Part shown: positions 13,373 through 24,361 of the stretch, piece by piece
How the letters are laid out: every line of letters begins with the position of its first letter
Position numbering within the stretch: position 1 is the stretch's first letter
DNA from: Rhizopus sp. PT2906
Taxonomy: Eukaryota; Mucoromycota; Mucoromycetes; Mucorales; Rhizopodaceae
NCBI GenBank assembly: GCA_025529335.1
Contig: JAMYHX010000044.1
Coordinates: 62,001-126,000, forward strand
Reading direction: 5' to 3'
DNA: 64,000 nucleotides
Translations under genes and position numbers: made by a program
The notes under the pieces: generated by a model
What the model was told of the DNA's origin: nothing
Seen by the model: the letters and a program-made list of their open reading frames with translations, nothing else
Databases searched by the model: none

Positions 13373-14447
13373 ACAATGAGATCTACAAATAAATAAACCA
13401 ACTTTATCACAAGGGATGACCATGGCGGAGATTTTTTTTGCAGTGCCTGTCTTTCTCTCATAGCAGCGCGGCTTATTCTAAAAAGAGAACATATTTTATA
13501 GAGATAATCGTACTCCCTTTTCCCCGGCCAATCACCGCTTGCCCAAAATATAATCTTTAAAAAATATGTAAAAAGTAGAATATAGGTCTTTGTAGTTGTA
13601 TATGAACATGTTGCTTATGATTTCCTACTTGTCTTTATTCAGATATACGCGTATATCTTTGTACGTCATGTTTACTCACTCCTTATATCGTCATGACACG
13701 ACATGAATGACAAGTGATCCATTATTTTTATTAAAACTATTTTTCTACTCTCTCTCTCTCCATATCTTTTTGATCAATGTCCGCCCGAAACCAATGTGTG
13801 TATGTTTGAATCTGTTGAGATCTAAACAGTAGATCGAGGGAGGATAAAAGATGGTAAATCTATTTTTGGAATGCAGACAAGGGATTTCTGGATTGTGCGT
13901 GTGACATTGGTTTATTTATTTTTTTCATTTGCTTTGTCATTTATTTATAGTCATTAAAAGAGCGACATTTGGGCCATGATGTTTCATCCTCTTGTGTGTG
14001 TGTGTGTCTACGTGACCCGAGTGTTGTATTAGAAAGAGAAACAGACAAGCTGTATAAGAAGGAGTTTCAAGTATATAAGCTATTACCATGCTGTGTGACA
14101 CTTTCCCTTTTTTTTGTAAGTTTAGTAATATGCCCTAGGCCAAGGTATACCATCAAAAGGTACGACAATAGAAATTTTGCATATTCCCTCTTTATTATAG
14201 AGAAACCTAGTCCTTTGGCAACCTTATAAAGTAAAATGACAGGAGTATTATGTATACATTATATTATTGCGTTTTTTTTATAGTAAAAAGGAGAGCGGGC
14301 GTATGACAGAATTATAGATGCGTGAAAAATATGAAATGTGTGAGTGTGTGGTGCGTAAGGTACATAAAATCTACAAAGTATTTTTTTGTTTTTTTAAGTC
14401 ATGACTGTCATGCAGCGGATTTTGTCATTATCCATTGACGAGTTTTT
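13373..14447. other. Intergenic region between convergent genes
   Basis: AT-rich sequence with homopolymers and a short GT repeat near 13997-14007. The open frame at 13969-14229 is low-complexity and not called. It presumably holds the 3' UTRs of the flanking convergent genes. Confidence 0.45.
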
Positions 14448-16028
14448 TCATTCTTTTTTGACTTTGACATAAGAGGGTCGCATCAAGCAAGAATTGGTAT
14501 TGGTGTCTGAATGATGGTTGTTGCTATGGAAATAAAATGGTTGAATTTCATACATTGATGAAGGTGGCTGGGTATAGCAATTGGGTTGAAGAGAAGTTGT
14601 ACACATTGTATTTATGTAACCACCTGAAGGGCGTTGAACAATGTTCGGTTTCACTGCGTGCTGCTCTGTGATACTAAGAGCGCTCTCGAGCTGCTGTATA
14701 CGCAATTGCTGCTCTTGTATTTTTAATCGAGCGGCGTTTAGTTGCTCATCATAGTAACCGTGCATTTGCTGACATTGTTTTTTGACGTGATAGAGCTGTA
14801 ATCGAAGCTCTTGCTCGGTGATCGATTCTATTTTGGGTTCATCAGGATGACTATGTGTGTCTGCTTCCTTGTCATCGACTGCCTCCGTCGCTGGCTCTTG
14901 TTGTTCTATGGGTTGTTCCATGAGTGGTATATGCATCAAGGCGCTTGACGTATTGGCAACCGGAGGTTCATAGGTCAGTTGCAGTTGGGACGGAGGAGGG
15001 TAATACTCTGGCAAACGCACGGACGAGGCCGAAGAAGATGAGCGGCGGTTATTGTTATTATTGCTCTTGACTGTCTGTGCGTCCTCCTCAAACGCTGGCT
15101 CGTCGTCTCCTTCGATATTCAAGATGGTCTCAGGATCTTCATCTTGCTTGGCTCGCTTTCTTCTTGTATATCGAGTCGCTTTTCTTCGAATCAGATGAAA
15201 CAGATCACGACGACCGGGTCGAAAGTAGGGATGATACCACCGACATGATTCCCTGTCTTTGCTGTCTTTTGATTTTCTTGCGTCGGTGTCTCTTTGGAAA
15301 CCATAAATCTGAGATTGGGAAGGTTAGTTTAACAAGTTCCTTTAATGTACAGCATTTCCAAAAAGTAATGTCGCGCCAAGATGTCGCATTTCTGCATATT
15401 TTGTATTATAAAATATAAATTTTTGCGACATTACTTCTTGGAAATACTGTATATGACACTTTACATTTAATTGGCGTACAAATGAAGGAAATTTACAGTG
15501 TTTAAAAAGACGTGGTAGTACCGTCTCGGTAAACTCTGCAAAAGGTTTTAAGTAAATGTGAATAGCATCGTATATATATATTTTATTACCTGGAATACAT
15601 TCAATAATAAACATGTCTCGTCCTTGATGTTTACACCATCGAGCATATTTTTGATCACTTTCTGGTGCTTGAAGACATCTATATGGGATAATCAAATATG
15701 AGTCTCCTTAATAAAGAAAAAAAAGAACTCTCTCTCTCTCTTACTGGTATAGTTTTGATACGAATCCAGCAATACCACGCTGAGATTGGGTATTCTTACA
15801 AGGAGAAGAAGGAAAGAGAGGAGGTACGATATCCAGATTATAATCATGAACATGTTGTATCAATTCCATGTCGTTATTTGTTTCATTCATTGGAGCTGTG
15901 TGGAATATCATGGGAGTAAATTCTGATCTAGTGTTGTCTGTGAATAGCTGGTAAGGATGATAGTCATTTGATCTAGTAGACAAGGTAGCATTCTCTGGTA
16001 TATTTCCATAATCGTTTGTATAATTCAT
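14448..16028 (-). CDS. HSF-type DNA-binding transcription factor
   Basis: Heat-shock-factor-type winged-helix regulator. Exons from the start: 16028-15745, 15678-15590, 15535-15465, 15308-14448, about 434 residues. The DNA-binding domain runs from about residue 88 ('GFVSKLYQ') through 'VLPRLFKHCKFPSFVRQLN' into 'IYGFQRDT' and 'WYHPYFRPGRRDLFHLIRRK', ending near residue 192. These are the family's recognition helix and wing hallmarks. A Gln-rich heptad coiled coil, a likely oligomerisation region, lies at about residues 308-360. The intron after VRQLN (15309-15464) contains a 100-bp MITE. The 54-nt intron at 15536-15589 is in frame, but removing it restores the canonical domain. Whether it is an HSF1, SFL1 or other paralogue cannot be decided here. 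Confidence 0.85.
15350..15449. mobile_element. MITE inside an HSF-gene intron (TA target site)
   Basis: About 100 bp bounded by near-perfect 25-bp terminal inverted repeats (CAGCATTTCCAAAAAG... left, ...CTTCTTGGAAATACTG right, both leading into ATGTCGC/GCGACAT). It is flanked by TA on both sides (15348-15349 and 15450-15451). There is no coding capacity, and TA duplication plus CAG ends fit a Tc1/mariner-type MITE. It lies wholly within intron 15309-15464 of the HSF gene and explains why that intron is longer than its neighbours. Confidence 0.85.
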
Positions 16029-16975
16029 TCTATCTCTATTTAAAAAAAGAGAGAGAGAAAGAAAGAAAGAAAGAAAAAGAAGGGAGGGGGAGAGAGGGGG
16101 GAGGATAAACTTTTTATATTCAGCAAACGCACATACACACGCACACGCACTTACACATTTATACTTTAGGGGAATTTATCAGTGTTCAAAAGACCAATTG
16201 CGGCTCCGAGAGTTTATACATTTTTAGACAAAGAGTCTAGTCTATATCTTTTTGCTACAACCATTCAAACAGCTTTATATTAATTTAGTAATACTTTCTA
16301 TACTTGGCTCGTTACATCCCATTTAAACTGCCCCTTCAGTTATTTTTTGAAGGCAAAAAGGGGGGAGGGAGACAACATTGTTTTAATTTCCCATTTCATG
16401 ATAAACATGTCTTGACTCCTCTCTCTCTCTCTTTGTCGGCAATATCCAAATATTGCCGACAAAGAGAAAGGGTAGATATATCATACAATCACCTTTTATA
16501 AAGAGAGACATTTCTTGTAAATTTTCCAGTTACATTCCGTAAAAGAGAGGTGACCTGAGCATTTTTAAAAGTGCGAATATCGCTTTTTGAAATATGTTTA
16601 TATCTCTCTCTCTCTTTCTTGTTGACATGTCAATATCACATTTAAGCTCTCTTCTCGATCTTTCTTTTTTTTTTTTCTGCTGCCTTTCAGAATGATCATG
16701 TATATATAGGGAAGATAGGCGCATGGCGAAAATGAGGAGAGGAGCAGTGAAGGGGAGGGTCATAAAGACTGTGATGAGTGTGTCTTTATACTTACATAAT
16801 GCTTTATTCATGTCTATTTGTCGATAGATAGTGATAGACATGACAAAGCAACTGTTTGTATCCGTGCCTTTCTGAATAATAATTGTATGGTCCTAATTTT
16901 TTAAAGAGAGAAAAGGTGTGACTATTACTTGTCTCTTTCTGTCGTCTCTTTTTTCCTCTTTTTCATAAATAAGAA
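16029..16975. other. Divergent intergenic region (HSF gene / LSM2)
   Basis: Shared upstream region of two divergent genes. It contains GA/CT tracts near both ends (about 16044-16110 and 16418-16432), an exceptionally strong hairpin (16428-16467) and AT-rich stretches. No transcription-factor site can be named with confidence. Confidence 0.5.
16428..16467. repeat. Perfect 18-bp inverted repeat with 4-nt loop
   Basis: The arms read TCTCTTTGTCGGCAATAT and ATATTGCCGACAAAGAGA around CCAA. It sits between the HSF-type gene and LSM2, about 400 bp and 510 bp from their starts. It could form a transcript hairpin, be a palindromic binding site, or be a tiny MITE. No target duplication is obvious. Confidence 0.9.
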
Positions 16976-17388
16976 ATGGTATTTAAAAAACACATTCTAA
17001 TGACAACAACTTACCACGCTTTATAATAGTTATTTTATTCCTTTTTTAAAACACTAGTTGACCAAAAAGTAACTGTAGAATTAAAGAACGATTTGGCCAT
17101 CACCGGCACGTTAAAATCAGTAGATCAGTTCTTAAATATCAAGCTAGACAATATTCATGTCGTCGATGAAGAAAGATATCCACACATGGTAACATACTGC
17201 ATTTCTTTATTTCTAATTCTAATCATTCTATACAGTCTTGTGTCAAGAACTGTTTTATCAGAGGATCCGTCGTTCGATATGTCCAACTTCCTGCTCAAGC
17301 AGTTGATACAGCTCTCTTACAAGACGCAGCTAGAAGAGAAGCAGCTCAGCCATCCACTGCTCAACAAGCCAATGTAAAAGTAAAATAA
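16976..17388 (+). CDS. LSM2: U6 snRNA-associated Sm-like protein LSm2
   Basis: Subunit of the LSm2-8 ring (nuclear U6 snRNA binding) and the LSm1-7 ring (cytoplasmic mRNA decapping). Exons: 16976-16978, 17030-17188, 17236-17388, about 104 residues against 95 in human. The first coding exon is only the ATG; after the 51-nt intron the frame gives 'LFYSFFKTLVDQKVTVELKN', diagnostic for LSm2. Sm1 continues with 'GTLKSVDQFLNIKL' and Sm2 has 'NCFIRGSVVRYVQLP'. The C-terminal tail is Ala/Gln-rich. It lies 157 bp upstream of, and in the same direction as, the CAP-Gly gene. Confidence 0.95.
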
Positions 17389-17545
17389 AAATGTCTATAC
17401 ATTCTTTTTGTGTATGTGTGTGTAAACATATTCACACACACGCAAAAGAAAAAAAGAGAACAGGATCACGCACACACACACACATATTTTTCATTCCTTT
17501 CTCTCTCTCTCTCTCTTTTTTTTTTTTTTCCTTTTTTTTATAAAA

Positions 17546-18265
17546 ATGCCATTTTCGTTAAACCCACTAAGAAAGACACAATCTACAGGAGACATTCATA
17601 TTATTATCAATAACCCAAAGATACCTGAGGGCATCCTTGTCAAAAAGGGCCAACCTATACCAAGCACCAGCAAACCAGATCCACCTCAACGTAATCATGA
17701 GATTATTCAAGATAGACTGAATGATATTACAGCGAATGATATGGAACTACTCTTAACTCTTGAAACGCAAGCTCGCATGGATGCCTTGGAGGAGGAATCG
17801 AAGAGACAGAGAACACTAAGGTTTGAGATTCCCCCGCATCCGCGCTCTACTGAACTCGTCCATAAGAGACGTTGGTCAGCACCTGATGACTGGATATCCG
17901 CTCTTTCGGCAACAGCTTTAAAGAATCATTTGTCAAAATGGATGCACTTTCAACGTCGTTCGTCATCTGAGGATCATGAAGATGAGAGTAGTACTATTCA
18001 AGTTGGATCTAGAGTTAAGTTATATAAACGTCCGATGCCCATCATTGGTGTCGTAAAGTATAAAGGTCCTGTCTGCTTTGATCAAGGTGAATGGTTGGGT
18101 ATCGAACTGGATTCGAGAGGTATAAGAAAAAAAAAATTCATGCAATTTATTAAATTTTTTTTTTCAGTTGGAAACACGAACGGATCTATACAAGGAAATC
18201 ATTATTTTCAGACCAGTCCTAATCGTGGTTTATTTGTTAAAGTGGAAGATGCTGTACTTGTTTAA
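17546..18265 (+). CDS. CAP-Gly domain protein
   Basis: Exons 17546-18119 and 18168-18265, about 223 residues. The CAP-Gly domain is C-terminal (about 153-223): 'VGSRVKLYKRPMPIIGVVKY', then 'GEWLGIELDSRVGNTNGS' and 'YFQTSPNRGLFV'. These domains bind C-terminal EEY/F motifs of tubulin and partners. The usual GKNDG signature reads GNTNG, which may alter ligand choice. The 48-nt intron is in frame; unspliced it would insert a Lys/Phe-rich stretch into the domain. The N-terminal 150 residues are low-complexity with a charged segment (about 60-95). No second domain is seen. The stop lies 8 bp from the CAC2 stop on the other strand. The leader is a long CT/T tract. Confidence 0.85.
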   Translation: MPFSLNPLRKTQSTGDIHIIINNPKIPEGILVKKGQPIPSTSKPDPPQRNHEIIQDRLNDITANDMELLLTLETQARMDALEEESKRQRTLRFEIPPHPRSTELVHKRRWSAPDDWISALSATALKNHLSKWMHFQRRSSSEDHEDESSTIQVGSRVKLYKRPMPIIGVVKYKGPVCFDQGEWLGIELDSRGIRKKKFMQFIKFFFSVGNTNGSIQGNHYFQTSPNRGLFVKVEDAVLV

Positions 18266-18273
18266 TAAATGTA

Positions 18274-19933
18274 TTATCCTTTATGACTACTGATCAATAC
18301 GGGTGTAATTCTTTTCTTGTTTTCTTGTTTCTTTCCATCCATGAATGTCGAAATCAGCGTGGGCGCAATTCTTCGTTTCTTGGTCATGTCCAAGTTCTTG
18401 ACGGGAGGTTCAACACGTTTCTTGGGAGCAATATCCATCATCTCGACATCCTGTTCAGACACACGCTCGACTTGTTTCTCATGTTTAACACCTAATTCTT
18501 GATCTGAAAAGACAATGGTGGAGCAGTACCCGTCTGCGGACGAAAACATGAGGATCGACCCGTCGTGTGACCAAGCGAGGTCCGTGATCGGTGCAAAATG
18601 CATCCCCGAAATGGCGCATATCGGTCGTGTTTGCTGGGTATCATAAATATAAACAGAGTCTTGAGTGGCAGAGGCATAGAGCATACGGTACGGTAGAGCA
18701 AATGCCGATGGGAAATTGCTTCTTTTCTTGAATAATGTCGTGCACCATCGGATCGCAATGGACGGTTTGGGATAATTGCCGATGAGTCCGATAGGTTGCT
18801 TACCACTAAAGACAATTAGATTAGCCTATACAAAAAAAAAATTTTTTTTTGTTACCTTTGTAGCATGTTGCGAGCATAGACATAGGCACAGTTTTGTAAA
18901 TCTTCTTCTTCACTTGACATATCCGTCTTGTTTAATCCGGCTGGTGTGATCAATAGTCCGCCATCAGGACTGAACGACAGTCGCCTGAAAAACGAAACCA
19001 AGTTCTCATCATGGTACAGCCGAAAGGTCGACTCCTGAGACTTTTCCAGCTTGGTGAACTTTTTTGGTGAACTAAAGATGATCTTGTTGTTCTTCTTGGT
19101 GTAGGGATATACATTCATCGATCGATCACTGCTTTGAGTTGCGACGAATTGGCCAGATGGGTCCCATGAGACGCCTTGGACGTAGTGCGTGTGGTCGGTG
19201 ATGACATGAATACATGCCTCTAGAGATCATATTAGCTCTTTATTCCAACCTTATTTTTTTCCCTTTTACTTTCTGATAAACTCCACACGCGTGCTGTGTT
19301 GTCAATAGAAGCTGTAATAAAGTATCGTCCACAAGGAGACCAAGCTAGATCGTAAATTTCCTTATTATGTCCACTACAAGATGTCAATGAGGGAAAGTCA
19401 TTATTGTGATGATGTATACTTACTAAAACATATGAACCACAGACCACGTCTCTTTTTCATACTCGCAATGATCATTCATTTCAGGTAATAATTTCCAAAT
19501 GATAATACACGTATCTATATATATGTATATAGAGCATGATTTGGTTGAATCGCTTAATGTATAAATGAATCTTACCATCGCCTGCAGATGCAAGATAATC
19601 GCCTTGAGGTGAAAATCGAACCACATTCACAGGTGCAGAATGTCGTTTAAGTTCTGATAGAAAATCAATATGTACAGGCAACGAATCGACCAGTTGTTTT
19701 GAATCTTTTATTTTGACATCAACTGCATTATGAGGTCGTTTTTGAATGCTCCAAATCTAACAGGGTAAACATTATATATATATATATATATATATTGAAT
19801 CTCTTTTTCTACGTCTTACTCGAATGGAACAATCTGCTCCTGCTGTAGCATATCTTAAACTGTCCAAAGAGAAATCAATCGAGTAGATGGCTTGTCCGTC
19901 ATGCCAATTAATTTCCAATGTTTTTGCAATCAT
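18274..19933 (-). CDS. CAC2: Chromatin assembly factor 1 p60/Cac2-type WD40 subunit
   Basis: WD40 subunit of CAF-1, which deposits H3-H4 onto newly replicated DNA. Exons from the start: 19933-19820, 19756-19576, 19514-19424, 19373-19270, 19219-18856, 18805-18274, about 461 residues (yeast Cac2 468). Diagnostic segments are 'INWHDGQAIYSIDF', 'SAPVNVVRFSPQGDYLASAGD', 'YDLAWSPCGRYFITASIDNT', 'FFRRLSFSPDGGLLITPAG' and 'YDTQQTRPICAISGMH', in the same order as human CHAF1B. The tail is basic and carries two related copies of a K-K-R-I-x-P-x-L-I-S motif (around 'KKRRIAPTLIS' and 'KKRITPVLIS'). The start is only 35 bp after the CSE1 stop on the same strand. Confidence 0.93.
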
Positions 19934-19968
19934 TAAAGAGAGAAAGAAAGTTTTATTTAATTTACACG

Positions 19969-22900
19969 TCACAAGAATGGGACTTTGGCTTCTTCAAAGT
20001 ATCTTGGTAAATAAGTCATCGCTTCCTGAGACTGTCCAATCAGTGGCTTCAATAGGTCACGCTTAGCTTGTGGCAAACTTGCCAATTGAGTGGCAAGATA
20101 GATGTGGCTAGGAGGTAAGTCCTTGGTAGGGTCCTCAGGTACAGGATTAGCCGTGGCCAGTTTGGCAAACGACGTCTGGTACCCTCCTTCCTCTAGATCA
20201 AATGTATACAACTCGTCCACCTCGTCCGCATCCACAGATAAAGGCAGTTCGAGTAATTTCAATAGGGCCAAAAGTGTGTTTAACCATAACTGGTTCACAT
20301 AGGGCGCTTGGAATATCGCTTCAGAACGACACAACAAATGAATGATGCCGGCAGCGCCTGTTCTTCGTTCGATGGGTTCAACCAGTTTGCTCAAATCTGG
20401 AAGAACAAATAAACTCATAATTTGTCCAAAGAGTCTAAAAAAAAGGGGGGATGAGTCCTTGGTTTCCTTTTTTATCTTTTTTTATTACCCTGGTTGTAAT
20501 TCTTCATAGACTCGAATGATCGTATCAGGTCCTCCCATGTTTTCATTCAAGAAGCACATCGTCATCCAGTTCGTAAACGTTCTCGTGAATCTATCAAACG
20601 CAATATGTTGTCCCTTCTTTTTGCTTTGAAGTCGCTTGAGTACATCAGAAAGTAACGCAGGCAAGTATTTGCCCAGGATTTGTCTATTAAAAATGAATAT
20701 ACTATTATAAAGCAATCGCATACACTTACATTGGCACACGAAGAGAGATCGTCTGTAACAAGAGCATAGCATACTGATCAAATTGACGTGAATAGACCAG
20801 TTTCTGTTGAAAGATACCGAGGATGGGCTCCAGTTGGTTATTGGATAAAATCGTAGTAGCACCCTTATCGAGGTAGGCCTGAATCAATCGAACGAGAGCA
20901 GGGATATTTCCTTGTTCCCAAAGACCAGGATTGAGCACGGGCGTCAAAAGAGCGATATAAGAAGGAGTCAGTTCCGTACCCTTGTGCTGCTCTAAGAGTT
21001 GCGCCAACAACTGAAAGACGTAGGGTGAGAATTCCTGAACGTCTTGGGACAGAATCGTCTGGAAGGGGCCAAAACACATCTTTTCAAACTCTTCAAGAGC
21101 CGCAGGTGATGTGGGACAGATGAATCGGATCAAGGCGCCAATACTCTCAAAGATGTAGTGGTTGAATCGAGGGTTGCTTGGGTTCTTGCTGACGATCGAC
21201 AAGATCTGGGTCAGTTTGCCCATGATCACATTCACATAGGGGATCATGTCGCTTCGGCTGATGATGATCACACGCATCACGGCTTTCATCAGATAATCGT
21301 TTTCTGATAACTTTTCGGGTGTCTGGCCTAGTTCGATCAATCTAAAGAGTTGTGAAAGAAGGGTTTCTGCATAGGGTTTGATGTCTTCCGAAGTAAAGCT
21401 AATAATAAACTATGAGTACTGTGTATTTCAAACACTATAAAACTTACAGCATCATCTTTCCTTGTCGAATGAACAGGATACGTTCGATAGCGATGGCAGC
21501 ATAGGTATAGACGACATAGTTGGATGATTCAAGGTGTTTGACAAGCAGAGGAAAGACGGTCAAGAGTTGTTCCTTTGTCAGCTGGTTTCTAAAGGTATAC
21601 ACGTATTTGATCGCGTCTACTTTCAGGATAGGTAACTCGCTATTGACATCAGACTGCAAGTCGACGAGCACATGCTGAGAAAAGAAGTTGATCACGTCCA
21701 CCAGCGCGTTGACCTTGGTGACACCTTGTTGTGCTGTAGACGAAAGGGATGAGATGGCCACAGACACGAAAATGGCCGTGTTTTTGTATCTCCAGTTCAT
21801 GGCTGGATTGCTGCTGTACGTCATCAAGTAGTTGTAAATGTGCTCGCTCATGATCTTGGTCACTGCTGCCTCATAACGTTCCAAGAGACCCTTGATGAAA
21901 TCAGCCGCAGCTCGACGACGTGTATCCGTGTCTACACAGATGATTTAGTTAATGTATATACATATATATATATATATAACTATACCTGATCCTTCCAAGT
22001 CTCTGCGGATGTATTCTATGGGATTATCCTCAAACAGTTCCTCATCAACAGCTAGACAAAAAAAAAAGTTAAAAAAGAGTTTTTTATATTTGTGAGTGTA
22101 CGTACTTCGAATAGCCATATTGGGTAACGCAATCTTTTCACACATATTCTTCAACGCGTCCTCATTGTCAAAGATAGGCTTGAGTGTTTCAAGTCGAACA
22201 AAGATGGTCAAGACAGAAAATGCTTTACAGATCAACTAGAAACGAATCAGCACCTTCCCTGTATTCTACTTAAAAACTTACATTATCATATTTGATTTCA
22301 TTTCCAGTGCTGGTCAGCAAATTGACAATGATGGGTACAAAAGGTGGTAAGAGTTCATAAGATTCATCGTAGCGAGACGCATAGAGTTCCAACACGGAGC
22401 AAATCTGGGTTCTGATCTGTTCCAAGGGTCCTTCTTCTTCTTCATCGTCTGTGACCAACAGAGGGTTATGATAGATGAGGTATTTTTCAAACAAAGTCAT
22501 AAATGCAGCCATATTGTCTTCAAAGAATTCGGGAAGATCTTGACAGTTTAAGTCATAGAATATTTTGATGAGCAAAATAAGCGAGCGTGACAAGATCTGA
22601 AGGGCGGCGAGATTATTGGCGTTTTCTTGGATTAATTTATCCGTGATCTAAAAGTATATTAGAAAAAGATTTCAATGATCCACTCTATATTTTACTTGAA
22701 AGAGTTGAAAGTAAGGCTCACAGAACAAGGTCAAGACATACTTGATATCTGCAAACAAATCATCACTTCTAAATGCCGATCTCCACCTACATAGTTCTTG
22801 TTAATGAATGAAACGGTCGCATTGTTTACAATACCTCTTGAAAATCGAATGTGCTGTACTGAGAATACCGTTGTTGACAATATAATCTGTAGCGCTGAGC

Positions 22901-23466
22901 TTTGAAATCAATTCCTACAATGCATATGAGCTCTCTTTTGTTCATAAACGCGTCTTTGTATATATTTACAGGCAATAAACCTTCCCAACGATTAGGAAAG
23001 TCAGAAGAAGCAATCAATGTTAAAGCATCACTGATTTGGTATTGAATCTTTTCAGGCACTGTAATCATGAGTTGAACGATTTGACTCTTGATTGCAATAC
23101 GATCAGTTTCTTGAATAATATCAACAGCTTGGTCATTATCCTATACTATATGATTAGTTTTTTTTTTTATATTATAAACATTACAATATATTACAGGAAC
23201 CCAGTGTCGTTTGACGTAATTCTTGAAATAAATGGCAGCAGCCATACGAAGTGTCCCATCCGCTGTTTCATCACTAATCAACTTTAATAGAACCAAAGGA
23301 AATCCGGGCTGAACTTCGACTTGTGATAGATTGAAAGCAGCTACAATGTCAAACGTCAGCATGTTGAAAGTTTTATATTTTTGTATTTCACACCTTCTTT
23401 TTGTGTAGTTGGGTTAAGTGTCTGTAATAATTGCTGCTTTAACCCTTCATACGTTTGATCAGCCAT
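19969..23466 (-). CDS. CSE1: Exportin-2 (CSE1/CAS), importin-alpha re-export receptor
   Basis: Karyopherin-beta family exportin that with RanGTP returns importin-alpha to the cytoplasm. Twelve exons from the start: 23466-23394, 23340-23195, 23140-22970, 22914-22835, 22786-22696, 22647-22282, 22235-22106, 22051-21986, 21931-21448, 21398-20730, 20683-20489, 20434-19969. All phases close, giving about 978 residues (human 971, yeast 960). Characteristic stretches include 'SDALTLIASSDFPNRWEGLL', 'LNCQDLPEFFEDNM', 'EYIRRDLEGSG', 'SKNPSNPRFNHYIFESIG' and 'GNIPALVRLIQAYLDKGA'. Introns are 46-55 nt. Upstream of the ATG is an A/GA-rich leader. Confidence 0.96.
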
Positions 23467-24361
23467 CTTGCAAAAAAAAAAAAAAAAAGAGAGAGAGAGA
23501 CGTGGCTCAATAAAAGATTTTTCTGGATTAAAGGGATTTTAACCTAAAATTAAGACAGTCGGAAATAAATTATGAAGGGTAGTCATTTATTATGGACACT
23601 TATCATGATGACCAAGTCTGCTATTTTGATACATTGGCTGTGCAAATTTATTTCTTGTGACACAGCATAATTTCATTGTTCGTTTACTGTTTCTCTACTT
23701 CTTTTACATATCATTTATCACGTAGTTGTGACTACTATGATAAGTAGTTTTAACTTGGAGAGACATAAGAATACACGTAGACGGAATGGGTCTTTGTAAT
23801 CCTTTTGTTAAGAGAGTAAGAAATTTATCTTGTGAATTGTCTTAAATATGATGCGTCATCAACTACTACAAATGCTGTAAATTATGTTTAAGATGACTCT
23901 GGCTTGTGTACGAAATATATTGTTTGTCCTCCATTCTGCACACATCTTTCCTGTCCAATGAGGGCAGAAACCCTGTACTTATTTCAATCTTAACGGTGCA
24001 TCTGGTGCATTGCTATACGTCAGTAAGCTGCATGTTTGGCGAATTCACCAGAGCCAGATTCGCGAACAAAGAAGCAAGATCAATCATGTGTAAGTATGAT
24101 GAAACTTTATAAAGGATATTCCATTGGACAGACTTAGGTTAGGGAGTTTGGAGCTATAAAATGATACCGCAGGCAGCGTCTAGAGAAAATGTTCGTAGCA
24201 TTAGCCTAGTTTCTGGCGCCTTTTTCTGGTGCATGTAGTGTACACTTCATGTGTGTGTGTGTGTGGCAGATATTCAGCTCTTGTGACTGCTTTCTAGGAA
24301 GAGATCAAAATCTGTACTGTACCAATGACATTTCATTTCAATTTTTTTTTCTGTCTTTCTT
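23467..24361. other. Divergent intergenic region with an old repeat copy
   Basis: Separates CSE1 and NCS2 starts. About 24055-24260 is similar in order and spacing to about 63779-63970, so it is probably a decayed dispersed repeat. A GT microsatellite lies at about 24251-24264. No gene is called; the open frame at 23906-24112 lies partly in the repeat. Confidence 0.5.
24055..24260 (+). repeat. Dispersed repeat, copy 1
   Basis: Direct-orientation similarity to about 63779-63970. Shared islands include AACAAAGA, GTGTAA(G/T)TATGATGAA, ATTGGACAG, TAAAATGAT, TAG.ATTAG and TGTAGTG, in the same order. Visual estimate about 70 percent. The second copy lies downstream of the Fanzor-like relic, so this may be an element 3' end. 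Confidence 0.55.

Noticed and set aside
19771..19795. (TA)n tract considered as a structural element
   Set aside because: Simple dinucleotide repeat inside a CAC2 intron, common across this window.
20865..21077. Minus-strand frame with Arg-rich product
   Set aside because: Alternate-frame shadow of CSE1 exon 10.
23906..24112. Plus-strand frame upstream of NCS2
   Set aside because: It overlaps the dispersed repeat and no homologous frame is maintained in the second copy.
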